Assembly (NCBI RefSeq): GCF_003885105.1
Contig: NZ_QWZQ01000014.1
Coordinates: forward strand, 1 to 64,000
DNA: 64,000 nt
From: Lactiplantibacillus garii
GTDB taxonomy: Bacteria > Bacillota > Bacilli > Lactobacillales > Lactobacillaceae
Direction of reading: 5' to 3'
Of this stretch, positions 7,810 through 16,812 are shown one piece after another. Position 1 is the stretch's first letter. Every line of letters starts with the position of its first letter. Position numbers and translations under genes: made by a program. Below the pieces are notes generated by a model, which made no database searches, was not told where the DNA came from, and saw nothing but the letters and a program-made list of their open reading frames with translations.

Positions 7810-9015
7810 ATGACGAAAAAGATTAATCCCGGCTGGACGTTATTAGCGTTAGCCATTAGCGCCTTTGCAATTGGTTCCACCGAATTTATTAGTGTCGGCT
7901 TAATGCCACTACTCGTTAGCAGCTTCCATATTGATTTAGCCCAAGCTGGGCTGACAGTTTCAGTTTATGCACTGGGAATCATGTTCGGTGCACCCGTCAT
8001 GACCCTTTTAACGGGACGCATGAACCGGCACCGGCTCATGCTAATTATTATGAGCTTATTTATCACGGGTAACCTGTTGGCCGCCTTCGCGCCAACATTT
8101 GGCATTTTACTAACGGGACGGATTATCGCCGCCCTCGCCCACGGAATTTTCATGACCATTGCTTCCGTCATTGCGGCGGACGTGGTTGCACCCGCAAAAC
8201 GGGCGTCGGCCATTGCGGTCATGTTTACCGGTTTGACCGTCGCAACCGTTACCGGAGTTCCGCTGGGGACCATGATTGGCCAGCTTGGTGGCTGGCGCTG
8301 GTCCTTTATTTTCATTAGTTTAATCGGCGTCGTTAGCTTAATCACTGATTTCTGGTTGATCCCCCGGCAGTTACCACTACCATCTAAGGCAACCGTACGC
8401 GGAATGATTCGAATCTTGACCAATCCAAAGTTAGTTGTTGCCCTCTTAGTCACGGCCTTGGGTTACGGTGGCACGTTCGTTGTTTACACCTACTTATCCC
8501 CACTTTTGGAACAACAAATGGGCTGGTCCGCGAATGCCGTGGTTGTCATTCTCGTCATTTACGGTTTAATGGTTGCTTTTGGTAATACGATGGGTGGGCG
8601 TTTTGCCAACGCTCAGCCACTACCAGCACTTTTTAAAATGTTTATCGGCCTGTTCGTGACACTGCTGATTTTAACGCTAACGGGGGCCAGCCACTGGTTA
8701 GGCTTATTGACGGTACTCGTCATGGGGATCTTTGCCTTCATGAACGTCCCCGGACTACAACTCTACATCGTTCAGTTAGCAGAAAATGAGACGCCTAACG
8801 ATATTACAATGGCTTCAGCCCTAAATATCTCCGCCTTTAACGTTGGGATCGCACTCGGGTCGGGCATTGGTGGTCAAGTTACCAGCCAGTTTGGCCTAGG
8901 TTGGACACCACTGTTCGGCGCTTTGATGGTTGCCATTAGTTTATTAGGGCTGCTCGGTTTACTGCGCTTGGCACGTCTAGTGAAGCCGGTTATCCGCCAT
9001 AACCGTGAAAACTAA
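7810..9015 (+). CDS. MFS efflux permease, DHA1 (AraJ/YtbD-like)
   Basis: 401 residues with about 12 membrane helices. The start (WTLLALAISAFAIGSTEFISVGLMPLL) and the GRMNRHRLM loop between helices 2 and 3 are typical of drug:H+ antiporter family 1 (AraJ/YtbD group). It likely exports a drug or metabolite; the substrate cannot be read. AAGGAGGG (7797-7804) favours the ATG at 7810 over the adjacent ATG at 7807. It is monocistronic with its own promoter, a possible upstream operator pair and a terminator at 9075-9107, suggesting induction by its substrate. Confidence 0.88.
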   Translation: MTKKINPGWTLLALAISAFAIGSTEFISVGLMPLLVSSFHIDLAQAGLTVSVYALGIMFGAPVMTLLTGRMNRHRLMLIIMSLFITGNLLAAFAPTFGILLTGRIIAALAHGIFMTIASVIAADVVAPAKRASAIAVMFTGLTVATVTGVPLGTMIGQLGGWRWSFIFISLIGVVSLITDFWLIPRQLPLPSKATVRGMIRILTNPKLVVALLVTALGYGGTFVVYTYLSPLLEQQMGWSANAVVVILVIYGLMVAFGNTMGGRFANAQPLPALFKMFIGLFVTLLILTLTGASHWLGLLTVLVMGIFAFMNVPGLQLYIVQLAENETPNDITMASALNISAFNVGIALGSGIGGQVTSQFGLGWTPLFGALMVAISLLGLLGLLRLARLVKPVIRHNREN

Positions 9016-9074
9016 GCCCTACGGCTACAATCAAGTATAACGGTGCTTAGTTAGTAGCCGGTGAGCAATTTAAA

Positions 9075-9107
9075 GAGGCTGTGACAAAAGTCACAGCCTC
9101 TGTTTTA
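9075..9107. terminator. Terminator hairpin inside dispersed repeat copy 2
   Basis: A perfect 11-bp stem GAGGCTGTGAC/GTCACAGCCTC (9075-9085/9090-9100) with an AAAA loop, then TGTTTTA. It ends the MFS gene. The identical stem recurs at 48794-48819. Confidence 0.8.
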
Positions 9108-9137
9108 TCTCCGAACGATTATTGTTGAAACGTGCGG
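9075..9137. repeat. Dispersed intergenic repeat, copy 2
   Basis: The hairpin GAGGCTGTGAC-AAAA-GTCACAGCCTC is followed by TGTTTTATC-CCGA and then ATTATTGTTGAAACGTGCG. The whole block is shared with 48794-48856, and its right part with 131-160. Confidence 0.65.
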
Positions 9138-9154
9138 GGCCACAACTTAGCGCC

Positions 9155-10354
9155 TTATTTAGTCAAAAGCGTTTGGTAGAGTGCCGCGCCTAACTGGTTC
9201 ATCGCGGTGACTTGCGACGCTTCCTTACCATCTTGAGACAATACGACCGCGATGAAGGCCCCCCGCGAATTTTTGATAATGGCCGCATCGTTTTGGACCC
9301 CGTACGCGTTATATTCACCAGTTTTATTATAAACTACCGCGTCACTCGGCAGATTCTTCGGTAACTTAGCATGGTTCGCATTATTTTTCAACACGCTTAA
9401 CATTTGAGTATCGGCCCGCTCGGAAACCAACCGGTGATTGTAAAGCCGCTGCAAAACTTTCGCCACGTCCTTGACCGACGTATAATTGTCCTTTCCGGAT
9501 TTTAACGCGGCCGTGTCCATTAAATGGCGTTCTAGCTTGGTATCCGTCAACCTTAATGATTTAATTTCCGCGTTAACGTTTCCCATACCACCGACCGCGG
9601 CAATCATGATATTGGCGGCGGTATTATCACTTTCATCAATCATCCGTTTCGTTATTTCACGGTAAGTCAGCTTGCTTCCGTTGGGAAGGTTTTGGAGTGT
9701 CCCGGTCCCCCCAACCTTATCACTGCTTTGTAAACTATAACTATCATCGAGGCTCAATTCCTGATCCGTTGCCCGTTGATACACCGTGACCAAGATAAAT
9801 AGCTTAATGAGGCTAGCCGCCCGCTGCGATTGATTGTTATTGACGACTTGCCCACTTCCCGTCACGGGTAAAACGGCCACCGACGTTGTGCCCCCCATCC
9901 CGGTCAAGGCTTTATCAACGTCACGTTGAACGGCCGTCGTTGGAAAGACCGTCTTCGTGTGTGTTGACGCCGTTTTGGTACTTGCCGAACTAGCTTGGTC
10001 CGCGTTCTGGTGATTTCGTTTAACTACCGACGAAGACGTCTTCGCGCTGTGTCCCTGTTCCGACTGACCATTTTGAAAATAAATAAAACCGCCAATTGCC
10101 AAAATCAAGATCAGGGCGCCAATGATAAACCACCACGGTCCCCGCTTGCGCTGTTTCCCGGTCCCAGTTGTATACCGCTGCCCGGATGGTTGGGACTGCG
10201 AACGACTAATTTGCGGTTGTTCACCCGCCTCAGCACGGGGCGGCGTTGTTTTCTGACCGGCTGCGTTGGCCCGGGTTCGGGTCATGGGTTGTCCACAGTT
10301 TTTACAAAAAGCCGCGTCCGGTGAATTTTTAGTGCCACAGAATTTACAATACAA
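9155..10354 (-). CDS. Zinc-ribbon membrane protein with class A beta-lactamase-like serine hydrolase domain
   Basis: 399 residues in three parts. A zinc ribbon (CKFC at 3-6, CKNC at 17-20) is followed by a polar linker and one membrane helix at about 73-92. After a Ser/Thr-rich spacer comes a serine hydrolase fold with S181-x-x-K (SLIK), SDN at 242-244 and KTG at 344-346. These are the class A beta-lactamase/penicillin-binding motifs, so the outer domain should act on peptidoglycan or beta-lactams. The ribbon would face the cytoplasm. GGGGGAAGAG precedes the ATG. The gene is monocistronic. Whether it hydrolyses beta-lactams cannot be told. Confidence 0.85.
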   Translation of the reverse strand: MYCKFCGTKNSPDAAFCKNCGQPMTRTRANAAGQKTTPPRAEAGEQPQISRSQSQPSGQRYTTGTGKQRKRGPWWFIIGALILILAIGGFIYFQNGQSEQGHSAKTSSSVVKRNHQNADQASSASTKTASTHTKTVFPTTAVQRDVDKALTGMGGTTSVAVLPVTGSGQVVNNNQSQRAASLIKLFILVTVYQRATDQELSLDDSYSLQSSDKVGGTGTLQNLPNGSKLTYREITKRMIDESDNTAANIMIAAVGGMGNVNAEIKSLRLTDTKLERHLMDTAALKSGKDNYTSVKDVAKVLQRLYNHRLVSERADTQMLSVLKNNANHAKLPKNLPSDAVVYNKTGEYNAYGVQNDAAIIKNSRGAFIAVVLSQDGKEASQVTAMNQLGAALYQTLLTK

Positions 10355-10469
10355 GTCTCTTCCCCCTACATTTTTTCAACATCGCACATCACTAACTTTT
10401 AAAAGTATAGTCTTACGCGAATCCTTCACGCAAGTGTTAACCCGTTTTAAACACCAGTATCACGGTAAA

Positions 10470-10508
10470 CAAAAAGCATAAATTACTCATTTTTTGAGTA
10501 ATTTATGC
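10470..10508 (-). terminator. Terminator of the Rgg-like gene
   Basis: A 14-bp stem (10476-10489/10495-10508) with GCATAAATTACTC as its core; the A-tract 10471-10475 is the U-tract on the minus strand. The same 13-bp stem is reused at 44501-44536. Confidence 0.8.
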
Positions 10509-10546
10509 CCGTTAAAGTTTGATTACATGCTCGTGGCTTTTAACCG

Positions 10547-11443
10547 CTAAGCTTCATTAGCCACTTTCAATGGTGCAATGTGGTATTCAGCCATTTCTTT
10601 GATAATCTTTTGGGTCAACGGTTCGTTGTGCGTGACTAAACTTAACGCGTAGGCCACGTAATAATGGTCGTGCGCGGACTGCACGTTATTCAACACAACT
10701 TCGTTAGCTGCCTTTTGGGCGTAAAGTCGGTCTAACAGGTACAGCGACTGACTATCTTGGGCCTTTTTCAGGGCTAAATCGATCAACTCCAAGGCTTCCT
10801 CAGGGAAGTTGATCTTAGCGTATAACTGGGCGGCCGACGCGTAAATTAAGATCTCATTTTGCAAATAATCGTCGTCACCGATTGGCATCGCCTGGGCGTC
10901 CATCGTGTGTAACGTTGCGACCGCTTGTTTAACAAAAATCTCCGCTTTATCGTAGGACTGCTTACGTTCGTACGCCAACCCGGTCCCCAAAGTTGCCAAA
11001 ATGGCAAACATGTCGTGACTAGACTTCACAAATTGATTTAGTAGCATGCCAAAGTTAAAGATGGCTTCGTCGGCATTGTCGTTTAAGACGAGTTGTAAAT
11101 AACCTTCGTAGTAGTAGTACTGTTTCTTATCACTATTACTCCGTAATTGCTTTGGCCGAATCTTCTTAAAGACTTCCTGCGCCTCTTCCAATTTAGTATG
11201 GCGAATCAATAAATCAATTTTTTTGAAAGTCCGATATAACTGGTCATCATTTTCAATAATCACTTCGGACAAACGAATTCCTAATCGATTACAAATTTTC
11301 ATCATAATTTTCATGCTAGGAATTTTGCTCTTCTTCTCGATCAAACTAATCGTGGCTTGGGTACAAATGCCCTCGGCTAATTCCTTTTGGGACATACCCT
11401 TACGCTTTCTAAACTGACGAACCTTTTCTCCCAATATTCTCAT
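10547..11443 (-). CDS. Rgg/PlcR-like HTH regulator with TPR region
   Basis: 298 residues: an XRE-type helix-turn-helix at about 5-60 (SQKELAEGICTQATISLIEKKSKIPS) followed by about 230 mostly helical residues with TPR-like features (EAIFNFGMLLNQF, GLAYERKQSYDKAEIFVKQA, LYAKINFPEEALELIDLALKKA). This matches the RRNPP/Rgg group, often controlled by short peptides. No credible peptide gene is seen next to it. GAGGGG precedes the ATG. It is transcribed alone, is AT-rich compared with its neighbours, and has a 448-bp upstream region full of palindromes, consistent with autoregulation. Confidence 0.82.
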   Translation of the reverse strand: MRILGEKVRQFRKRKGMSQKELAEGICTQATISLIEKKSKIPSMKIMMKICNRLGIRLSEVIIENDDQLYRTFKKIDLLIRHTKLEEAQEVFKKIRPKQLRSNSDKKQYYYYEGYLQLVLNDNADEAIFNFGMLLNQFVKSSHDMFAILATLGTGLAYERKQSYDKAEIFVKQAVATLHTMDAQAMPIGDDDYLQNEILIYASAAQLYAKINFPEEALELIDLALKKAQDSQSLYLLDRLYAQKAANEVVLNNVQSAHDHYYVAYALSLVTHNEPLTQKIIKEMAEYHIAPLKVANEA

Positions 11444-11891
11444 TATAAACCCCTCTTTTATATTGCCTAAACACTAACTCTATTTCATCACCATCTTACC
11501 CGACCCCACTCGCAAGTAAGACGTGGCTATGCACCTAACCGATCCTTAAGGAACACGTCAAAATGGTTGGACACCATTCAATTGGGCCATACCAATTACA
11601 CATATAATTATATTCAGATAATACATTATACGCAAGAAATAAGAGTAATTCTTATTTAATATTAAGTTATATCACGCTTTATAACCGGGGTCATTTATTA
11701 ATTATCATGCCTAGCCGTTCGTTAACCAACCTAAATTAAAGCTAGTTAATTGACATTTAGATGCAAATAAAGTTGGAAAAGACGGGTTAAAATAGCCTTT
11801 ATGCGCGTCAAGGGTTCCTCAGATAAAATTCAGATACGCCCCATTGAACACCTTAATAATTAAGCCAAGCTCTCACGTAATCCACATTTTT
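11444..11891. other. AT-rich intergenic region with clustered palindromes
   Basis: No gene seen. Three inverted repeats lie side by side: TCCTTAAGGA (11543-11552), AATGGT-N5-ACCATT (11562-11578) and AATTGG-N6-CCAATT (11580-11597). A fourth, AAATAAG-N7-CTTATTT, lies at 11637-11657. They lie upstream of the Rgg-like gene and could be its operators. A TTGACA at 11750-11755 has no matching -10. Confidence 0.5.
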
Positions 11892-13421
11892 TTATAACCA
11901 TCCCACTAACCAATTCAAAAACTGATAAAAATAGTAATGCTGCGGGCCGTTCTGTAATTTTCGCAGCTGTCCGGGGCGGTTCGTAATCAGGCCGTCGGCA
12001 CCCATTGCACTCAGCCGTTGCATGGCTACATCGCGGTCAACGGTCCAAAAATAACTACGCTGACCATCCCGGTGCACCGCGTTGACCTGTTCCCGGGTCG
12101 CCGTTAAGGCTTGTAACGAGTAAAAATCAGCTACACTGTGGCTAAAGTTGGTTAAATAAAACGGGGTGATCCACCCGAGACGGACGTGCGCGTTACGTTG
12201 GCGTAACCTGACGATGACCTGATAATCTAACGAATGAACGGCGCCATGGTCGGCCAGCAACCGTTGGCCGTACGCGTCCGCAAACGGCCCCATCAGCTGA
12301 CCAGCTCCTCTTTGCGCTTTGACTTCCACCAATAGCGGCTGGTGGAGTTGCTCGGCAATTTTCAGGTACTGCCGAAAAGAGCTTAACCGGCCGACTTGGC
12401 CGTGCTCGGATAACGTAATCCCGTCCAATTGTTTCAACCGGTACCGTTTGACGGGCCCCGGACGATCAGCAAGTTGTTTCAGGGTCGGATCGTGCATCAC
12501 AACCCAGTGTTGGTCGGCAGTTGGTTGAATATCCATTTCAACTAAGTTCGGCTGAGTCCGTTTAACCGTCCTTTTGAGGGCGCTGGTGGTGTTTTGCACC
12601 CCGTCTTGACCATTGACCCCCCGGTGGGCAATAACCGCGGGTAGCGGTGCCGTCGTCGGTCGTAACCACCAACCACCGTATGCCAGACCCGCCACGGCTA
12701 AACTGGCCACCGCCCAGCGTGGCAAACGGTCCTTTGATAACCGCAAGTGGCGGTGCCATTCGTGCCATAATCCCCACCAAACCAACAGTTGTAGTGCCGT
12801 GCAACTAACGACGGCTACACCGTACGCAGCACGCAGCGCCGCCGTTTCCACGCCCCAGACGAGGCCCGCGCTTAAACCGCCTAAAATTATCCAACCTAGC
12901 AGCCACGGCAAATAGCTTAACAGTTCTTTAGTAACCGGCCACCAGGGTGTCCGCCACCCGGTTCGCCAGTAATTTCGCCAAGTTGTCGGCCGTTGAAATT
13001 GACGGCGCAAACTGGGTAACCACTTAAATGACCAGAGCCACAGGACACCCCATAACGGACCCACGACCGGTAACCAGTCGTAACGACTGTTAAAAATAAC
13101 GTTTTGAAAACTGGCCGGCAGCCGTAGACTTACCTGGAGAGTCGCTAACAGCCCGCCCCACCCCAGCGGTAACCACAGTAAACTAGTCAGACCAACTAGA
13201 AGCCAAACCAGCCCGCGTTGCCGCCATGACCAGGAAACTGAACCACTAGCCTCAGCGAGAACGGGCACCCACCCGCTAAGCACGAGCAGTCCAATACCAC
13301 TGACCCAGCCACCAATCGTTAATCCCAGTACCTTGACACCCAGGCAGCCGAGTAGTCCCACCAACCACCAAATCACTAGTTGATGGCGTGACCACCACCG
13401 TCCCTTTCTGAATTCAAACAA
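11892..13421 (-). CDS. Membrane-anchored glycerophosphodiester phosphodiesterase
   Basis: About 509 residues. The N-terminal half (to residue about 255) is very Trp/Leu-rich with several membrane helices, as in the GPDPase membrane domain family. The C-terminal GDPD domain has the HR...ExD...HD pattern (HRG at 266-268, EMD at 295-297, HD at 310-311) and LLVEVKA plus ADGLITNRP further on. It should hydrolyse glycerophosphodiesters, perhaps from lipids or teichoic acids. Starting at the ORF ATG (13481) would place 20 codons inside the ddl terminator. The TTG at 13421, after TAGGAGGGGG, is the better start. Confidence 0.87.
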   Translation of the reverse strand: MFEFRKGRWWSRHQLVIWWLVGLLGCLGVKVLGLTIGGWVSGIGLLVLSGWVPVLAEASGSVSWSWRQRGLVWLLVGLTSLLWLPLGWGGLLATLQVSLRLPASFQNVIFNSRYDWLPVVGPLWGVLWLWSFKWLPSLRRQFQRPTTWRNYWRTGWRTPWWPVTKELLSYLPWLLGWIILGGLSAGLVWGVETAALRAAYGVAVVSCTALQLLVWWGLWHEWHRHLRLSKDRLPRWAVASLAVAGLAYGGWWLRPTTAPLPAVIAHRGVNGQDGVQNTTSALKRTVKRTQPNLVEMDIQPTADQHWVVMHDPTLKQLADRPGPVKRYRLKQLDGITLSEHGQVGRLSSFRQYLKIAEQLHQPLLVEVKAQRGAGQLMGPFADAYGQRLLADHGAVHSLDYQVIVRLRQRNAHVRLGWITPFYLTNFSHSVADFYSLQALTATREQVNAVHRDGQRSYFWTVDRDVAMQRLSAMGADGLITNRPGQLRKLQNGPQHYYFYQFLNWLVGWL

Positions 13422-13436
13422 GCGACCCCCTCCTAT

Positions 13437-13481
13437 CAAAAAATGGTGGCCGTGATGAATAAACTTCATCCCGGCCACCAT
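13437..13481 (-). terminator. Terminator of ddl
   Basis: A 17-bp stem with two mismatches (13443-13459/13465-13481) with ATGGTGGCCG/CGGCCACCAT at its base; six A residues at 13438-13443 give the minus-strand U-tract. Confidence 0.85.
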
Positions 13482-13495
13482 AACTTATGAGCTAA

Positions 13496-14608
13496 TTATT
13501 CAGCGTCTAACGCCACGAAATCGTAGTGGATTTCAGACTGACGTTTAAATTCGTCAAAACCTAATTGAATCAACTGGTCGATTAGGTCGGTATAGCTAAT
13601 ACCCGAAACTTCCCAGAGTTTAGGATAAAGACTGATGTTGGTGAAACCTGGTAACGTGTTGATTTCGCCCAAGTACGGTTCGCCATCTTCAGAAACTAAG
13701 AAGTCGACCCGGGCCATTCCCTTTAATCCGAGTGCTTTGAACGCGCCCAGTGACATTTCCTGAATCCGCTTCGTTAAGTCGACTGGCAAATCAACCGGCA
13801 GTTCAAAGGTCACACCACTGGCGTCCACGAACTTATTATTGTAGTCGTAGAACGTGTCGCTCTTCGGCACGTCGATTGCGCCTAGTTTTGATGCCTTGGG
13901 ATTTTCATTACCCAGGATTGAACATTCCACTTCACGCGGGTTATCGATTGACTCCTCAACTAAGATCTTATAATCATACTTGAAGGCGTCGGCTAACCCG
14001 TCTAAATATTCCCGTTCGTTTTCAGCTTTATGAATTCCCACCGACGAACCCTGGTTAGCGGGCTTGATGAAGAGGTGCTGCCCCACTTTTTCGCTCAAAT
14101 AGTCGTACGTCATTTGTTCCCGGTTTTCCGGTGTCACCACAACGTACTTGGTGTTTTGAATGTGGTGGTGCGTTAAAATCTGTTTCGTAATGTCCTTATC
14201 AAAACTGGCAGCAGACGCTAACACGCCACTCCCAACGTAGGGTTTTTTCAATAATTTAAAGAGTCCTTGCAGCGTCCCGTCTTCCCCTAAGTTTCCGTGA
14301 ACCACTGGGTAAAAGATATCAATGTCTTTAGCTAATGCCAAATTCTTGATGGGCGCCAATGGATCACTCATATCCAATTTTGGCAGTTCGGTTGCCACAA
14401 CGTCATCTTCGGCTTCACCGTTAAAGACCCGGCGAGTTGCCGCGTCACTCAAGACAATGCCGTCCTTGGTCAACAAGAAGAGGTCAATGTCGTACTTCGT
14501 TTTGTCCATGGCATCGTAAATGTTATGCGCTGAACGCTTTGAAACGTCGTGTTCCGAAGAGTTCCCGCCAAATAACAAGCCAACGTGGATCTTTTTTTGT
14601 GTCTCCAT
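13496..14608 (-). CDS. ddl: D-alanine-D-alanine ligase family, D-Ala-D-Lac type
   Basis: An ATP-grasp ligase making the D-Ala-D-X end of peptidoglycan precursors. Visible motifs are LLFGGNSSEHDVS at the start, HGNLGEDGTLQG, IKPANQGSSVG, ARVDFLV and GEINTLPGFT. In the omega-loop motif FYDYNNKF the last residue is Phe (260 from this start) where D-Ala-D-Ala ligases have Tyr. That change is known from Leuconostoc and vancomycin-resistant lactobacilli and predicts D-Ala-D-Lac synthesis. The ATG at 14608 is preferred because the ATG at 14620 directly abuts its only Shine-Dalgarno. 370 residues. Its terminator precedes the GDPD gene. Confidence 0.93.
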   Translation of the reverse strand: METQKKIHVGLLFGGNSSEHDVSKRSAHNIYDAMDKTKYDIDLFLLTKDGIVLSDAATRRVFNGEAEDDVVATELPKLDMSDPLAPIKNLALAKDIDIFYPVVHGNLGEDGTLQGLFKLLKKPYVGSGVLASAASFDKDITKQILTHHHIQNTKYVVVTPENREQMTYDYLSEKVGQHLFIKPANQGSSVGIHKAENEREYLDGLADAFKYDYKILVEESIDNPREVECSILGNENPKASKLGAIDVPKSDTFYDYNNKFVDASGVTFELPVDLPVDLTKRIQEMSLGAFKALGLKGMARVDFLVSEDGEPYLGEINTLPGFTNISLYPKLWEVSGISYTDLIDQLIQLGFDEFKRQSEIHYDFVALDAE

Positions 14609-14712
14609 AATTTTGTTCATCCTATCAAGGTTTATTTCATACTACGGCTTAATCAATTCTACAATAAGTCACGCCAATTGAAAACATTTTTGCAATCAAT
14701 AATTCGGAGTTG

Positions 14713-15741
14713 CTAGGCGTTAAATGGGGCCGTCAAAACGACCTTGCCCAGCATCTGCCCCGATTCCACTAGCTGGTGCGCTGTCTTGAGGTTCGTCGCG
14801 TTGATTCCTTCAATGACCCGTTTGGTTGTTGGCTTTATGAACCCCTGGTTAGCCAACGCCGCGACCCGGGCTAAAATCATCCCCTGCGTCGCCATGGCCG
14901 GCAGCTGATAATTGGCCTTCGTAAACATGAATTCCCAAGCAAAGTTTAAACTCTTCGCCTTTAACAAGTCCATCGGTAACGGTTGTTGGTTCGTCACCAC
15001 CGCTACGATCGTTCCCAACGGTTTCACGAGCGGCGTGACCAGTGGTAAGTACAGATCAGTCGAGTGAAAAATAATGGCGTGATCAACTCCCGAGTATCCG
15101 GCCGCTTGTAACTGCTGGTCAAGGTCCGCGTGGTAGTCCAACACGACGTCCGCTCCTAGTTGCTTGACCCAGTCGATCGTAGCCGGTTTACCAGCGGTCG
15201 TAATAACCGTTAAACCCGCCCATTTAGCTAACTGAATCGCAATTGAACCGACCCCGCCAGCACCGTTAATGATCAACACGGTCTGACCCAAGTTGGCTTG
15301 CCGGTCGGCTTTTAGCGGCAACTTTTCAAACAGCGCTTCCCACGCGGTCAAGGCCGTTAGCGGAACTCCCGCCGACTGCGCGGCGGACCACTTCTGAGGT
15401 GCCAGCGCAACTAAGCGTTCGTCAACCAGCTGGTATTCGGCGTCACTACCAGGCCGGTTAACCGCCCCCGCGTAGTACACCACGTCGTCCACCATGACCG
15501 ACGTCACCTGGTCGCCAACGGCCAATACCTTGCCCACCGCATCAAAGCCTAAAACTCGCGGTGTATCCGTTTCAGCCTGAACTTGCCGCTGCTTGGTATC
15601 AATCGGGTTAACGGACGTTGCCGCCACCGCCACCAAAACGTCACGTCCGGTTGGCTGTGCGACCGCGATGGTAACATCCTGTAAACTTGCTGGATCACTG
15701 ATCGGCAACCCTTGATATAAACCGACTGCTTTTGCTTGCAT
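14713..15741 (-). CDS. Zinc-independent quinone-oxidoreductase-like (MDR family) dehydrogenase
   Basis: 342 residues of the medium-chain dehydrogenase/reductase superfamily. There is a GroES-like N-terminal domain (SVNPIDTKQRQ, LGFDAVGKVLAVG), then a Rossmann fold with INGAGGVGSIAIQLAKWAG near residue 160. Catalytic zinc Cys/His ligands are not evident, so it fits the quinone reductase/ZADH group using NAD(P)H. The substrate is unknown. It follows the DUF2785 gene by 21 bp on the same strand, so the two are probably co-transcribed. Confidence 0.85.
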   Translation of the reverse strand: MQAKAVGLYQGLPISDPASLQDVTIAVAQPTGRDVLVAVAATSVNPIDTKQRQVQAETDTPRVLGFDAVGKVLAVGDQVTSVMVDDVVYYAGAVNRPGSDAEYQLVDERLVALAPQKWSAAQSAGVPLTALTAWEALFEKLPLKADRQANLGQTVLIINGAGGVGSIAIQLAKWAGLTVITTAGKPATIDWVKQLGADVVLDYHADLDQQLQAAGYSGVDHAIIFHSTDLYLPLVTPLVKPLGTIVAVVTNQQPLPMDLLKAKSLNFAWEFMFTKANYQLPAMATQGMILARVAALANQGFIKPTTKRVIEGINATNLKTAHQLVESGQMLGKVVLTAPFNA

Positions 15742-15762
15742 CCCCGTTACTTCCTTCCAAAA

Positions 15763-16734
15763 CTAACCTAAAAATTCTAACTCATCATCTAAATAATCCA
15801 CCACAGCGGTTGGAAAATCATCGTGCAGCGCCATCGCCTCGAGTAGCCGGTTACGGTTAAAAACGCGTGTCCACGCCGCTTCGGTACTCGGTGCCGTTTG
15901 CATGACCATCGCCCGGTGCCAACCCTTTAAGGCCATCAACATATAATCACTGTAAAGTTCATCCTTGTTCGTGATCAAAGCGAGGTAGGTCGACAACCGT
16001 TCCGGTTCACCAAAAATCAGTGGCGTACTCAACCGTTGGTACCGGCTCAGCATGGCAGCCAACATTAATAACTTATCCGCCCGGGCTAACTGGGCTTCAT
16101 CGGCCAGTTCGTCCAACAAGTTGCCAATGTGGGTGTAGGCGTGTGCCCAGCCGTGGTCGCCCACAAATCCGCGCGTGTCGGCTTCCAATAACAAATACAC
16201 CGTGAACTGGCTGACCAGCTGTTGTAACCGGGCACTGGTCATAAACGTAATTCCGGCATGGTCGGCGTACAACAGGACCGAGAGTAATAAAATCGCGAAC
16301 GAGCGCTGAAAAACCGCGTCGTTTGCTGGCTCATCAATGTGTGCAAATAACACGTCATCCTGAACGAGCCGATCAAAAATAGCCCCTAACTGATCAGCGG
16401 TCAACAATTGTTGCTGCAACGCTTCGTTCAGTAAGTAATAGCACCCCCGGTCCCGAATAGCCGGGTTAAGCGAACCAACGTGACTCAGTAACTGTTCCAA
16501 CTGCTGGTCGGTGATCTCAGTTAACGTTCCCGCATCCAAACCATTACGCAACTCTTGAACTAAATCGAGAATATCGTCCTCGGGCGTATTGACCGTGGTT
16601 GCCGGGGTCGGTGTCACTTGGTCGATCACCGCCCCCATCCGTTGCGGCAAAGACTGGTAAAGCTTACCAGCCCGTAATTCCTGTCTAATTTTTAATACCG
16701 AAGCTTTCACTTGCGCTAATTTTTCTGCTTGCAT
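15763..16734 (-). CDS. DUF2785 protein
   Basis: 323 residues, helical and soluble. The family-like centre is FQRSFAILLLSVLLYAD followed by GDHGWAHAYTHIGNLLDEL, typical of DUF2785. The function is unknown. GAGGA lies 4 nt before the ATG at 16734; the upstream ATG at 16755 has no Shine-Dalgarno. It is first of a two-gene unit with the oxidoreductase gene. Confidence 0.78.
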   Translation of the reverse strand: MQAEKLAQVKASVLKIRQELRAGKLYQSLPQRMGAVIDQVTPTPATTVNTPEDDILDLVQELRNGLDAGTLTEITDQQLEQLLSHVGSLNPAIRDRGCYYLLNEALQQQLLTADQLGAIFDRLVQDDVLFAHIDEPANDAVFQRSFAILLLSVLLYADHAGITFMTSARLQQLVSQFTVYLLLEADTRGFVGDHGWAHAYTHIGNLLDELADEAQLARADKLLMLAAMLSRYQRLSTPLIFGEPERLSTYLALITNKDELYSDYMLMALKGWHRAMVMQTAPSTEAAWTRVFNRNRLLEAMALHDDFPTAVVDYLDDELEFLG

Positions 16735-16812
16735 AATGTCCTCATTATCTCCCATTTAACTATTATTTTATCATGCCACGGAACCCCTGCCCACGCAGGA
16801 CGCCTTTTTATG

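Noticed and set aside
11563-11607. 14-codon ORF on the plus strand upstream of the Rgg-like gene as a signalling peptide gene
   Set aside because: The peptide (MVGHHSIGPYQLHI) lacks the usual hydrophobic or export features, the Shine-Dalgarno is weak, and it falls on the palindromes.
11750-11793. TTGACA with TAAAAT as a promoter in the Rgg-like intergenic region
   Set aside because: Spacing is 32 bp, far outside the usual 16-18 bp.
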